64,000 nt of DNA from NCBI RefSeq assembly GCF_013373865.1, contig NC_050473.1:2914001-2978000 (forward strand). Direction: 5' to 3'. The notes under the pieces were generated by a model. The model made no database searches. It was not told where the DNA came from and was given only the letters and a program-made list of their open reading frames with translations. This document shows positions 13,032 through 23,400 of the stretch, piece by piece (within the stretch, counting starts at the first letter, position 1; each line of letters opens with the position of its first letter). The position numbers and the translations under genes are program-made. This stretch comes from Monomorium pharaonis. Its lineage: Eukaryota > Arthropoda > Insecta > Hymenoptera > Formicidae.

Positions 13032-16000
13032 ATGAAGGACCCGAATGTGTTCACGGTAGCGGCGTTGAAGAATAAGCTGCAGCAAATGAATTTGAGCACT
13101 GCCGGCAACAAAGCTGAGTTAATTTCGAGACTGAATCAAGCAGATCCTTCCGGTCAATGGATGGACGACATTGATACCGATGTGAGGACGACGGCAACAG
13201 ATTCCGGAGAGGCGGCGCACGTAACGACAGGCCGAGATACCGAACCGGATGAGCAGATGTTTGAGCCTCAATCTGAGATACCGAGAAATAGAAACCGAGA
13301 AGCACGAGAAGCTGAGTTGGCGAGAAGAGAACGAGATTTGATGTTACGTGAATTAGAATTTATGCGACGAGAAAATGAGCATTTGCGTGCTACGTTGCAA
13401 ACGACGCCAGGTAACGGTATAAATTTGATGACATCTAAGGTTAGCTTGTCAAATTTGAAAGAAATGTTACCGCCATTTGATGGAAAAAAAGGCCTTTTTC
13501 AGTGTTGGAAGGAACAGCTGATGTTAGTGAAGCAAATGTATCAGCTAGACGATAACATGACCAAATTGCTATTAGGAGCAAAATTAACAGGTGATGCAGC
13601 CGAATGGTTTCACTCAATGCCTGCACATCTTTCCATGTCAGTCGACGAATTACTGGTGCGCATGGAAGCCATGTATGATCAACGAGAAAAGAAGTTGACA
13701 TTGAGGAAGGAATTCGAGGCGCGGACGTGGCAGTCAAGCGAGACGTTCGCTGATTATTTCCATAAGAAGATTATTTTGGCAAATAAGGTACCGATAAGTG
13801 AAGACGAGATAGTGGACTACTTGATAGAAGGTATCCCAGTCAAATCAATCAAGTATCATGCAATGATGCAACGGTTTCTTAACAAAGAATCTTTACTGCG
13901 AGCAATGGAAAATATTTCATTGAGCTCCGATCACAAGACTCCGCATAAAATGGAGAAGACGTCCACTAATAAACATACGGTCAAGGCGGCGAGTTCGAGC
14001 AAGAAGAACGACGGTGACGCAGAAGGAAAAGCAGATCCGAAGTGCTACAATTGTAATCAAGCAGGACACATAGCAGTCAAGTGCCCGATGCCGAAACGAG
14101 AGAAGGGAGCGTGTTTCAAGTGCTTTCAAACGGGACACAAGGCAAAGGAGTGTCCCTCGAAGGAGCAGGCGAAAAGCGGAAAGAACAAGGACGAGGCCGA
14201 GGAGAAGACGGATGTCAACAGCGTGTCCAGTGGAGAAGTTGGAGATTTCCATAGGAAAGTAGACTATCAGATAAGTGACGAAGCCAATAATTGTGTAGTT
14301 AATTTAAAGCTTGACACTTTGTTAGATACGGGTAGTCCCGTCAGTTTCGCGAAAGATGATTTCATACCGCCGAGTTTAGTTATACCGGTAGTGCCGGAAG
14401 ATAATAGATACCGCGGAATAAACGATAGTGCGCTAGAAGTAAAGGGACGTGTTACCGCTCAAATCACGCTTGACGATAGAGTACAGAAAAACGTATCGTT
14501 GTTAATAGTACCAGCGCGATCAATGAAAGCGTCTGTAGTAATCGGTCGAGATGTTTTGAAATTATTCTTTGAGAAGGGGGATTCGTCTGATAAAGCATTG
14601 GAAGATCAAGTGATTAAAGAAATATTAAGTATTCGCGTAAATGAACCACGTAAAGATTCGTGTGAAGCATTAAATATAAATCAAGACGTAAGCATAGAGG
14701 CACAAAAAGCGATAAAGAAATTATTTATCGAAGAGTATGTTAAACCGAAAAGGCCAGAACAACCTGTTGTCGATGCGGAAATTAAGTTGAGACTAAAAGA
14801 TGACAAACCGTTTCACTTTTCTCTTAATAGACCGTCATATGCGGAACGAAAAGAACTTCGCGTTCTACTAGATTCTTTGCTCGCGAAAGGAATTATACGG
14901 CCGAGCGAATCGGAGTACGCTTCACCTATCGTGTTAGTACGTAAGAAAACGGGAGATTTGCGATTGTGTATCGATTATCGTGAATTAAATAAAGCGTTAA
15001 TAAAGGATAATTACCCGTTACCGAATATAGAAGATCTTATTGATTCATTGTGTGGCAAAAAATACTTCACGAAGCTAGATTTAAGAAACGGATTTTACCA
15101 CATACGAATGTCGGAAGAATCCATTAAGTATACCGCATTTTCGACGCCTTTTGGCCAATTTGAGTTCATGTGTATGCCTTTCGGGCTAAAAGTAGCTCCG
15201 TCTCGATTTCAGAGGTACATCAATCAGGTATTATCGGAACTCATACGAGAGTTAAAAGTAGTTGTCTATATGGACGACATTTTAGTGATATCAGAGACAA
15301 TAGAACAACATATCGAAATATTGCGACGAGTGTTTGGATTATTTATAGCAAACAGGCTTGAGCTTAGGATTGATAAGTGCGCTTTTCTGCAAACGAAAGT
15401 AGAATTCGTGGGTTATTTGGTTACCGAAGCGGGCATCAGTCCGACGAAGGAAGGTGTAAGATCTGTACAAAGGATACCGGTACCACGTAACATTAAAGAA
15501 GTGCATAGCTTCGTAGCATTGTGTTCGTATTTTCGTAAATTTATACCGGCTTTTTCAGTAATTGCAAAACCGTTATATGACTTGTTGCGTAAGAACGCAT
15601 CTTTTGCTTTTGAAGTACGCGAATTGCAAGCCTTTGAAGAATTAAAAAATAAGTTGACACAGGCCCCTGTTCTAGCTATATATAACCCAAATAGCGAAAC
15701 AGAATTACATTGTGACGCAAGTATTGCTGGTTTTGGAGCAGTATTGGCGCAACGTGGTAGTGACAAACAATTCCACCCGATATTTTTCTTTTCGAGACGA
15801 ACGACAGAAGTAGAAAGCCGTTATCATAGCTTTGAGCTAGAAATGTTGGCAATTATATATGCGTTACGGCGTTTTAAGGTTTATTTAAGCGGAATTAAGT
15901 TTAAAATAGTCACGGACTGTAATGCTCTGACTTTAGCCATTAAGAAAAAGGATATATCACCGCGAATAAGTAGGTGGATATTGGAACTACTTAATTACGA

Positions 16001-17363
16001 TTATGTTACCGAGCATAGACCGGGAACGAAGATGGGTCACGTAGACGCATTAAGTAGATTACCGAGCGAAATATTAGTCATCGAGGACAATTCGTTTGAG
16101 TTAAATCTTGCACTTAGTCAAAACCGCGATAACAAAACGCGAGAATTAAAGGAAATATTACAAAAATCCGAAGATCCTTATTTTGAATTAAGAAACGGAA
16201 TTGTATTTAGAAAGGACAATGGTGAGTTACTATTTTACGTACCGAGCGTTATGGAAGCGCATGTTTTGCACAGGTATCACGACCAGATGGGCCATTTGGC
16301 AGTAGAAAAAACATTCGATAATGTAAGAAAAAGTTACTGGTTTCCGAAAATGAGGCAAAAAATTAAGGACCACATCGCGAACTGTTTGAAATGTATCGCT
16401 TTTTCACCGTTCGAAGGGAAAAAAGAAGGATATTTGCATTGTATTCCTAAGGGGGAGATGCCGTTTGAAATTTATCACATAGACCATTATGGTCCTATAG
16501 ACAAGGATCGGTTAGCGAAACGATACCTTTTAGTTGTCATTGACGCCTTCACGAAATTTGTGAAATTATACCCGACTAAGACTACAGCAACGCAAGAAGT
16601 TATCAGTCATTTGTTAGTTCATTTTAGTAACTTTAGTAGACCACGTGTTATCATATCTGATAGGGGTACGGCATTTTCATCGAGTGAATTCGAATCGTTT
16701 TGTAATGATAGTAATGTACAGCATGTTAGAATTGCGACTCATTCACCCAAGGCGAATGGCCAAGTAGAACGTGTTAATAGAGTATTAGGACCTATGATAA
16801 GTAAGCTCATAAATAACGACGAAAAAGTTTATTGGTACAAGATAATATCCGATATCGAATTTGCGATTAATAATACTGTGCATAAGGCTACCAACGAGAC
16901 TCCAAGTAAACTCATGTTTGGCGTTGAACAGCGAGGAAAAGTTGTAGACGCTATTCGTGAATATTTAGATGTTACCGTTAATGCTACCGAAAATAACAGA
17001 GATTTAAGGCAATTGCGAGCGAGAGCGGCAGACAGAATAAAACAAAGTCAAAAGTATAATAAGGAGTACTTCGATAAAAAGCGTAAACCTGCACATAATT
17101 ATAACATTGGCGATTATGTCATGATTAAGAATATAGAAACGGCCAAGGGGGCTTCCCATAAAATTATTCCTAAATTTAAGGGCCCGTATGAGGTAGCGCG
17201 AGTTCTTAAAAACAATCGATACGTTATAAAGGACATAAGTGGTCATCAGATGTCACAGAAACCTTACGAAGGTACGTGGGAGGCAGTAAATATGAGGCCT
17301 TGGATTAAAGGAGTTAACTTCGAGGGCGAAGTAGGGTCAGGAAAGGCCGAATGTAGTATGTAA
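13032..17363 (+). CDS. Gag-Pol polyprotein of Ty3/gypsy element, with N-terminal SAP-like motif
   Basis: The first in-frame ATG at 13032 gives 1443 residues; the codons before it (from GTG at 13014) lack an ATG. Regions in order: a SAP-like motif at residues 7-35 (TVAALKNKLQQMNL, then GNKAELISRL); a charged coiled-coil stretch about 90-125; Gag core; two CCHC zinc knuckles at 338-351 and 361-374; aspartic protease LLDTGS with Asp432; reverse transcriptase with LDLRNGFYHI (Asp683) and YMDD (746-749); RNase H starting at Asp895 (HCDAS); and integrase with an HHCC finger and the triad Asp1151, Asp1210, Glu1246, an exact DD35E spacing. A GPY/F module follows at about 1384. No frameshift separates gag from pol, so Gag must be made by cleavage or another route. 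The last four codons including TAA lie in the 3' LTR. No stop, frameshift or missing catalytic residue was seen. The product would copy and integrate the element. Confidence 0.95.
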   Translation: MKDPNVFTVAALKNKLQQMNLSTAGNKAELISRLNQADPSGQWMDDIDTDVRTTATDSGEAAHVTTGRDTEPDEQMFEPQSEIPRNRNREAREAELARRERDLMLRELEFMRRENEHLRATLQTTPGNGINLMTSKVSLSNLKEMLPPFDGKKGLFQCWKEQLMLVKQMYQLDDNMTKLLLGAKLTGDAAEWFHSMPAHLSMSVDELLVRMEAMYDQREKKLTLRKEFEARTWQSSETFADYFHKKIILANKVPISEDEIVDYLIEGIPVKSIKYHAMMQRFLNKESLLRAMENISLSSDHKTPHKMEKTSTNKHTVKAASSSKKNDGDAEGKADPKCYNCNQAGHIAVKCPMPKREKGACFKCFQTGHKAKECPSKEQAKSGKNKDEAEEKTDVNSVSSGEVGDFHRKVDYQISDEANNCVVNLKLDTLLDTGSPVSFAKDDFIPPSLVIPVVPEDNRYRGINDSALEVKGRVTAQITLDDRVQKNVSLLIVPARSMKASVVIGRDVLKLFFEKGDSSDKALEDQVIKEILSIRVNEPRKDSCEALNINQDVSIEAQKAIKKLFIEEYVKPKRPEQPVVDAEIKLRLKDDKPFHFSLNRPSYAERKELRVLLDSLLAKGIIRPSESEYASPIVLVRKKTGDLRLCIDYRELNKALIKDNYPLPNIEDLIDSLCGKKYFTKLDLRNGFYHIRMSEESIKYTAFSTPFGQFEFMCMPFGLKVAPSRFQRYINQVLSELIRELKVVVYMDDILVISETIEQHIEILRRVFGLFIANRLELRIDKCAFLQTKVEFVGYLVTEAGISPTKEGVRSVQRIPVPRNIKEVHSFVALCSYFRKFIPAFSVIAKPLYDLLRKNASFAFEVRELQAFEELKNKLTQAPVLAIYNPNSETELHCDASIAGFGAVLAQRGSDKQFHPIFFFSRRTTEVESRYHSFELEMLAIIYALRRFKVYLSGIKFKIVTDCNALTLAIKKKDISPRISRWILELLNYDYVTEHRPGTKMGHVDALSRLPSEILVIEDNSFELNLALSQNRDNKTRELKEILQKSEDPYFELRNGIVFRKDNGELLFYVPSVMEAHVLHRYHDQMGHLAVEKTFDNVRKSYWFPKMRQKIKDHIANCLKCIAFSPFEGKKEGYLHCIPKGEMPFEIYHIDHYGPIDKDRLAKRYLLVVIDAFTKFVKLYPTKTTATQEVISHLLVHFSNFSRPRVIISDRGTAFSSSEFESFCNDSNVQHVRIATHSPKANGQVERVNRVLGPMISKLINNDEKVYWYKIISDIEFAINNTVHKATNETPSKLMFGVEQRGKVVDAIREYLDVTVNATENNRDLRQLRARAADRIKQSQKYNKEYFDKKRKPAHNYNIGDYVMIKNIETAKGASHKIIPKFKGPYEVARVLKNNRYVIKDISGHQMSQKPYEGTWEAVNMRPWIKGVNFEGEVGSGKAECSM
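17339..17351 (+). other. Polypurine-rich tract before 3' LTR
   Basis: AGGAAAGGCCGAA directly precedes the 3' LTR and is mostly purine, interrupted by CC. It is the best candidate primer for plus-strand synthesis, though short. It lies within the Pol coding frame. Confidence 0.5.
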
Positions 17364-17588
17364 GATAGGTTTAAGAACGTGGTAAAGCTACCATTGTTAG
17401 TCGTCCCTGAGAGGCGATAGATTTTCGTTTGTTTTCGGTGCCGAACGAGCGCGTCCGTGCACGCAGTCTACCACGATCCTGCGGCCAGGAAACTTGTCCT
17501 GACGCAGCGATATCATTTTTTTATTAAACATTCATAACCAAGTGCGTATTTTATTTGTGCCAGCCATCCGACTATCCTATCCCTTACA
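17352..17588 (+). repeat. 3' LTR (237 bp)
   Basis: It starts TGTAGTATG and ends CCCTTACA, with no difference from the 5' LTR found by eye. Its first 12 bases are read as the last three codons and the TAA stop of Gag-Pol. Confidence 0.97.
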
Positions 17589-20250
17589 AAAAATAAATAT
17601 ATTCCTTTCATCTTGTAACACTGTCGTATCATTTTAAATGCTATTAAAATCATTACAACTTCAATAAAATCATCTGCTCAAGAAAAGTTAAATTATTAAA
17701 ATTATACTAATTCTTAACCTTTGTTTTGTGTAAGAAAAAGATTAATGTCCCTTTTCACAAATCCTTGTAAGATATCTACTTTAATTTGTTGACTTATTCA
17801 TTACTATGCATCATTATTGCAATAATTATTTTGCAATTTTAATATCTCTCTTTATATAATAATTTTATATAAATATAAAAAAAATCTCTGTATTAAAACA
17901 CGCTCATTTTACATTAAAATATTTTTAGAATCCATAATTTTACTCTTGGCATAGCAGAAGGAAAAGAAATCGAAAACGATTATTCCGAATAATATCGGAA
18001 TTTATAATTTGTGTGTCAAAGGTACATAAATGTTCACGACATCATCATTTCGAAGCTTTCCGCGTGTTAATTTGTGGAGTGGAAAATTCGCGTGTGGCAT
18101 TCAGTCATATTATTGCCGATCGATAAATCGATCCGTGATCGCCAGTTGCTATGTAAATGACGGATACACGATAATTCCTCTAAGTCTAGGTATGCTACTC
18201 CGCTCCGGCGAGCACGTCCGAAAACGGATATTGTATCGGGTTTCCATTTGCCGCGGCATTAAACGTCGTACATGCGTTTATTTAAAGTCACACTAATCAT
18301 AGTTACACGAAAGGCGATCAATATTGCGGTGTCGATCTCGTGTATACTGATCGTAATGCCGATTACATTGCGCCGCGAGAAATGTTGGTATCGCGTTAAA
18401 ATTATATTTCCATAATGTATCCGAATTACTTCACTTTTGCTTATCTCTTAAAGTAGGCAACAAATATAACTTATTAAAATGAGCAATGGGCTTCGTGGCG
18501 GTCAAGGAGAATTGCGATCATTGTTCTTGAACGATAAATTTTGTTGCTAGCGACACAATGCCAACGCCGGCAATATCTTTCCCGAGTTTATCCGTTTGAA
18601 AAGCAAATTGCTATCACCAAGAAAGCACCAACGTAACGATATACCATCCTCTGCACAAATTGGAGCCGAAAGATAACGTTAACGGTACCGAAGATCGATG
18701 TCGACGCAAAAGCGAGAAGAAGATTGCCTTCGCAGATCGACCGCTGATATTGAAAAAGAAACCACGGTCTGTCCGGGTCAGTTAGGCAAAATTAATTCGG
18801 ATTAATCTCGTATTAATGGCGCATTAATATATACGGCCGTAGATTTCATGGCGATCTCATTTCCGTCTCTCTTTCGCATTTCTTCCACGAGATTATCTGT
18901 AGCGGGCAATGACGCGAAAAGAATTGGACGGAGGAGAAGAGTGTTCTTTATATATAATATTACAAAATTCACGTTTATTCCGTACCCTACGACTGCCTCT
19001 TACGTGCCTTATTTCGTTTCGCTTTGAATTATTCATAGGTCGACAAACGCACTCTCACATACGTGCGTAATTTAACGTAACGTAACATCAGTATCTTTAG
19101 CTGCGTATCGCATTCAAGTTTACGTGATCAAATCGCGCATAATCGAGCGGCAAGTAGATGAAAGCGGTGTATGGCGTTTCACTTTTATTGGCATTAAAGT
19201 TGAATTGACAGTCAGTGTAACGCGATCTAATATAGCGCATAGAATGGAGACTCATTAAACGGTCACGAGTTAATTCCCTATTAATCATAATCGCGACGGT
19301 AATTTGATCATCGTGTCGCGATCGCTACATAATGTCCATTTTCCCTCGGCTTGTTGTTAATAACTAGGAAATTTGAAACCGATAAATTTAGAACCTTTTT
19401 TAAACCGCAATGAAATTACGTTCAACGCATGGGTATCTGTTTTTTAGCAATTTACCGTATTATTAAATTACTGTTCTACATCCGACGTTAATTTATGCGA
19501 GCCTAGGAATTCACAATAACTCTTTATTACTTTTCGCTGCTATTAAGATGCTTGTGCCACCCTAAGGATCCTAAAATCATGTCTAATTTTAATATTTTTT
19601 TGCAAATAAATTGTTTTATTAAAAATATGTTAAAAGATAACTTTATTATACGTATGTTAAAGTATGTAAAAAAAATTTTTTATCACAAAAATTTTGAACA
19701 ATGTTAATTGCAAAATAAATTTCAATATTTTGCAAAACCCCTATGTACTTTAAGAGTCTGTGGTATGCAGATGATAACGCTTTTTTTAATTTTGCTCTAA
19801 GGTTTAATTTTGCTTTAATCGTTTTTCTGGAATCTTGTACACCGTTTATAATACGCCATTTTGCATGGAGAATGAAAAATAGTCTCACAGTAAAATCCAT
19901 ACTCTGTCATTTTGTACATAAAAAATTTGTGGGGGTTTACTTTAACATATGTATAATAAAGTTCTTTTAATCGATTTTTAATATAATAAAACAATTTAGT
20001 TAGCTGCAAAAAATTATCAAAGTTAGTAATTTTTAGACCCTCAGAGTGGCATAATTACCTCAATCTGCATTTTAATTTTGTATAATGTAACAGAGTAATC
20101 GTTTAATAATTATTATTATTTGATTATTCTTTTTGCAAAATGAATATCACAAAGTTATGTAGAAGGGAAAAAATATAATTCTCACGTCAGACGCAAATAT
20201 CATAGCCGGTTGTGGCTCTGATGGATGATGTAGGTCAATGGAACTCGGTG

Positions 20251-20451
20251 CTATATATCGGTGCCTTGGGGCAAGCAAGTGGCAAGTGTCGTAACAGAAG
20301 TTTCAAAAAATATCATAAAAACAAAGTTCGTGATATCCCATGAATCATACTTATTGTCATTTTTTGGATTTTTCAGAAGCACCCACTGCCCGATACTTAA
20401 AGTCAGACAAATGCTGGTTAGAAGACTAAGGAAACGCTCATAAACTGCCAT
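20251..20451 (-). other. Candidate small two-helix membrane ORF, unrecognised
   Basis: The ATG at 20451 opens a 66-residue frame with two hydrophobic stretches (FLSLLTSICLTLSIGQWVLL and FVFMIFFETSVTTLATCL) separated by a polar, charged linker NPKNDNKYDSWD. The frame is open upstream to about 20485. I do not recognise it. It could be a fragment of a decayed membrane-protein gene, a small ORF, or chance in AT-rich DNA. It is on the same strand as the channel gene and inside its largest intron. Confidence 0.2.
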
Positions 20452-23400
20452 CAACCACCAAAGTGAGACAGATTGCCACCCGCGTTATCATGTTAATTCA
20501 CGCAAATTCTATCCCTATATGTTCGACCCAAATCGTCAAATAGAAAGAGTCGCGTTCAGATACAGCCGTGAATTTAGATCTTTTAATTAAAAATAGTATT
20601 CTTTCAAATTCATAAATAATTTGTAATGATAAACGACAATCGGACTTTAAAATAGATAATAATATTAGATAAAGAATTTCCCTCGTAATATCTACGTTTT
20701 ACACGCAGCCTGCTAACCGCGCACATATTGCGCGCACGTTACACGTATATTAGATTTATAAATCGTATTAACGTCAGCTACGTCGCTACGTTTCAATTGC
20801 GAATCTTCTTAGCGCGCGCGAGACTCTGACTTTTAATGTAAAACGACGCGAAGAGGGAATAAAACTTCGACGAAGGAGCGCGAAGAACGCGGAGTTCAGG
20901 CGCGGCGCGGGGAAACGAAATGGAATATTCCCGTAGGTATTATTCAAATTAGCCTCGGGTGTGGCTGAACACTGTCGCCGGCCGCGACAGATACAATTTG
21001 TAATGCCGGACTGCTGGAATCCCTATCGCCCGGCTGCGAGGGGGATGATGTCTCTTAACCGAGTCGTTGCCGTTCCGAAAACGCGAGTTTCCCGTCTCCG
21101 AGGGAGCTGCTGCTCGCGAGACCTCAATGACCTCGTGCCCTCCCTTTTCGGCAATCTCTTAAGGGCTTTCAGGAATATTAAGTTTGAGGCTGAAAATTAA
21201 GACGTCGCGAAGTAGCGACTCACCGTGGGAAACCCATCCCGGATCGGATGCACTTTGCGAGGTCGAAGCGACCCTCCAGGCAGATACACTTCGTATCTGT
21301 CATCCTCGAGTAACGATACGTATCTACTTTGTGATCGATTAATTGAAATCGTTCTCGCGACAGGCGCAGCGCCGACGCGCGGCACGAGGCGACACGCTTG
21401 CGACTTATTCGATTTTTCCGATATTCACACAGCGACACGATACTCAATCGCCTAGCTCGTACAAACGTCGAAAAAAATCGATTTCGTTTAGAAAGCTTGT
21501 AAAGCTCGGTGTTTCGAGCTGTCGCCGGCATCTGTTCCGTAGCTCTAACGATCGCCATGGGACAGCAGGGTGATTGTACCACGGCGCTCGGCCGCGTTTC
21601 GCGCTTAATGCACTTAAGTCTATCGTTGTGCATAAATCGCGTTTCCCGTCCACGTTGTACGTACATACCGCGATTCCATCGGTGCCGCACAGTGGCTTGA
21701 TACTGCATATATCGTGCGGATTACCGGCGGTAAATTCGCGATACGAGATTTGTACACCTACGCGGAATGTAAACGGTGGTTGCTCTCCTCTGCATGTTTT
21801 AATAACCGGGGATATTGAGAAAGAAATTCTCTATACAGGAGGCAGTATTAAAAAATTGGATCTCGTCATGGCAGAAACTCGATTCGTTCAAATATTTGTT
21901 TTAGGTATGATACTACATTTCTTCTTCTATTTACTGAAAGAATTATGTGATATCGAAGAATGATCAAAAACAGCATTAAAGATATTTCTCTCGCAGAAAA
22001 GAAAGAAATGCGATATGAATATTTTTAGATATTTTTTTATCAAAACAAAAATAACTATAATCTAAAAAAAATATTATAATATAAAATATAATATATATTT
22101 AAAAGATTTATATGCTTTTGTAAAGAAAATATTCTTCAGATATTTTTCATATAATAAAAGACAACAAAATTGTTTAAAGACGTATTATAAAAAAGGACGA
22201 GTTTAAATAAACTCGTAACAAATCAATTTATATCCAACGAGGAATAATTATAAAAAATTAATTACTCTTAACATTTTTGGATTTATGTTACAAAATATGT
22301 TGGATTTTAATTAAACATAAAAGAAAACTTTATACACTGTATTCTAAAACGATGCCTAAATCTAATTCTAAGTCCCATTATTATTTTTAATTAGTTTTTA
22401 TTGTAAAATATTTTTTGAAAAGTTTGCAGATAAAAAATTAGTTTTCCAGAATTCTTCATTTATTGCACGGTTACGTGCGATAATTCCGATAAACCTAAAA
22501 TATGTGGTATAATCGGCTAAAAATAAACGATCAGATTATCTCGCTACGAAGTAAGTTAGGTTCGGCAGTTTATGAACACGGTATTGCGTAATAAACGTAA
22601 TCAATGATATTAGCGATCTCATTTACAGCGCAGCTATTATGCAAATCACTCGTGCGTTAGAGTAAAATCAAATAAAGAATATTCCACGTTTCCATTGTAC
22701 ATTTTTGCATTTCGGGAATGAAAATAATTTGACTCTCGAGTGACTTAGCAACACTCGTAAAAAAAAAATTGCGTGGGCATGTACAGAAAAATCCCGAAAC
22801 ACTCGTCTGACGTTGTACTCCTACACTTTAATGTAAAAAAAAATATCTCATCGCGCAAAAACATCTCGTCCCGTGACAAATCGCGATCCGTCCGTTTCGA
22901 TCGACTGCTCGAAAACACGCGTTATTGACGATGCGTGTTTTCTCTCCCGCACGGCACCACAGCCGCCATATCACTCACATGTTTCGACGAACGTACGGTT
23001 ATGGTGCAGTTTTTTAAACAACAGACCAGGTTTGCTAAATCTGCCTGAAAGGCTTCAAAGTTTCGGCGTACTGCGTACGATGAAATAATAAACGAGACGC
23101 GTGATTTTGGAATTCTCAACCGCGAGTCGCAGATAGGAATAACCAGGAATAATTCAGAGAAATCCGCGGTGGCGCTTGCGAGGAGGCGCCTCAAGAAGAT
23201 GGACGCCTCGAGAACCACCGAGTGTCCCTGGAGATTAAAGGGAGTTTATGCGCCAATCATACACTATTGTCACTCAACAATTCTGCCATCCTTATTAAAT
23301 GTGGCTATTGTTACAACGGTATCCAGAGTATTCACTGGCAAACAAAGAGTAATTAGCTGCAATATGGCTGCCTATTTAGGCCGAGCTACGGTGGCTGTCG

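Larger units (their letters stand above)
12112..17593 (+). mobile_element. Full-length Ty3/gypsy LTR retrotransposon with 5-bp target duplication
   Basis: The element occupies 12117-17588 and is bordered by AAAAA on both sides (12112-12116, 17589-17593). It has two 237-bp LTRs, a primer binding site, an untranslated leader of about 0.7 kb, and one uninterrupted Gag-Pol frame ending inside the 3' LTR. There is no envelope gene. The domain order protease, reverse transcriptase, RNase H, integrase is that of Ty3/gypsy (Metaviridae). A single fused frame, a Leu-tRNA-like primer site and a stop codon in the LTR suggest the mdg3/blastopia-type insect lineage, which is an inference. It lies in the large CNG intron, antisense to that gene. 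Identical LTRs, the intact frame and the intact duplication indicate a very recent insertion that may still be competent. Confidence 0.95.
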
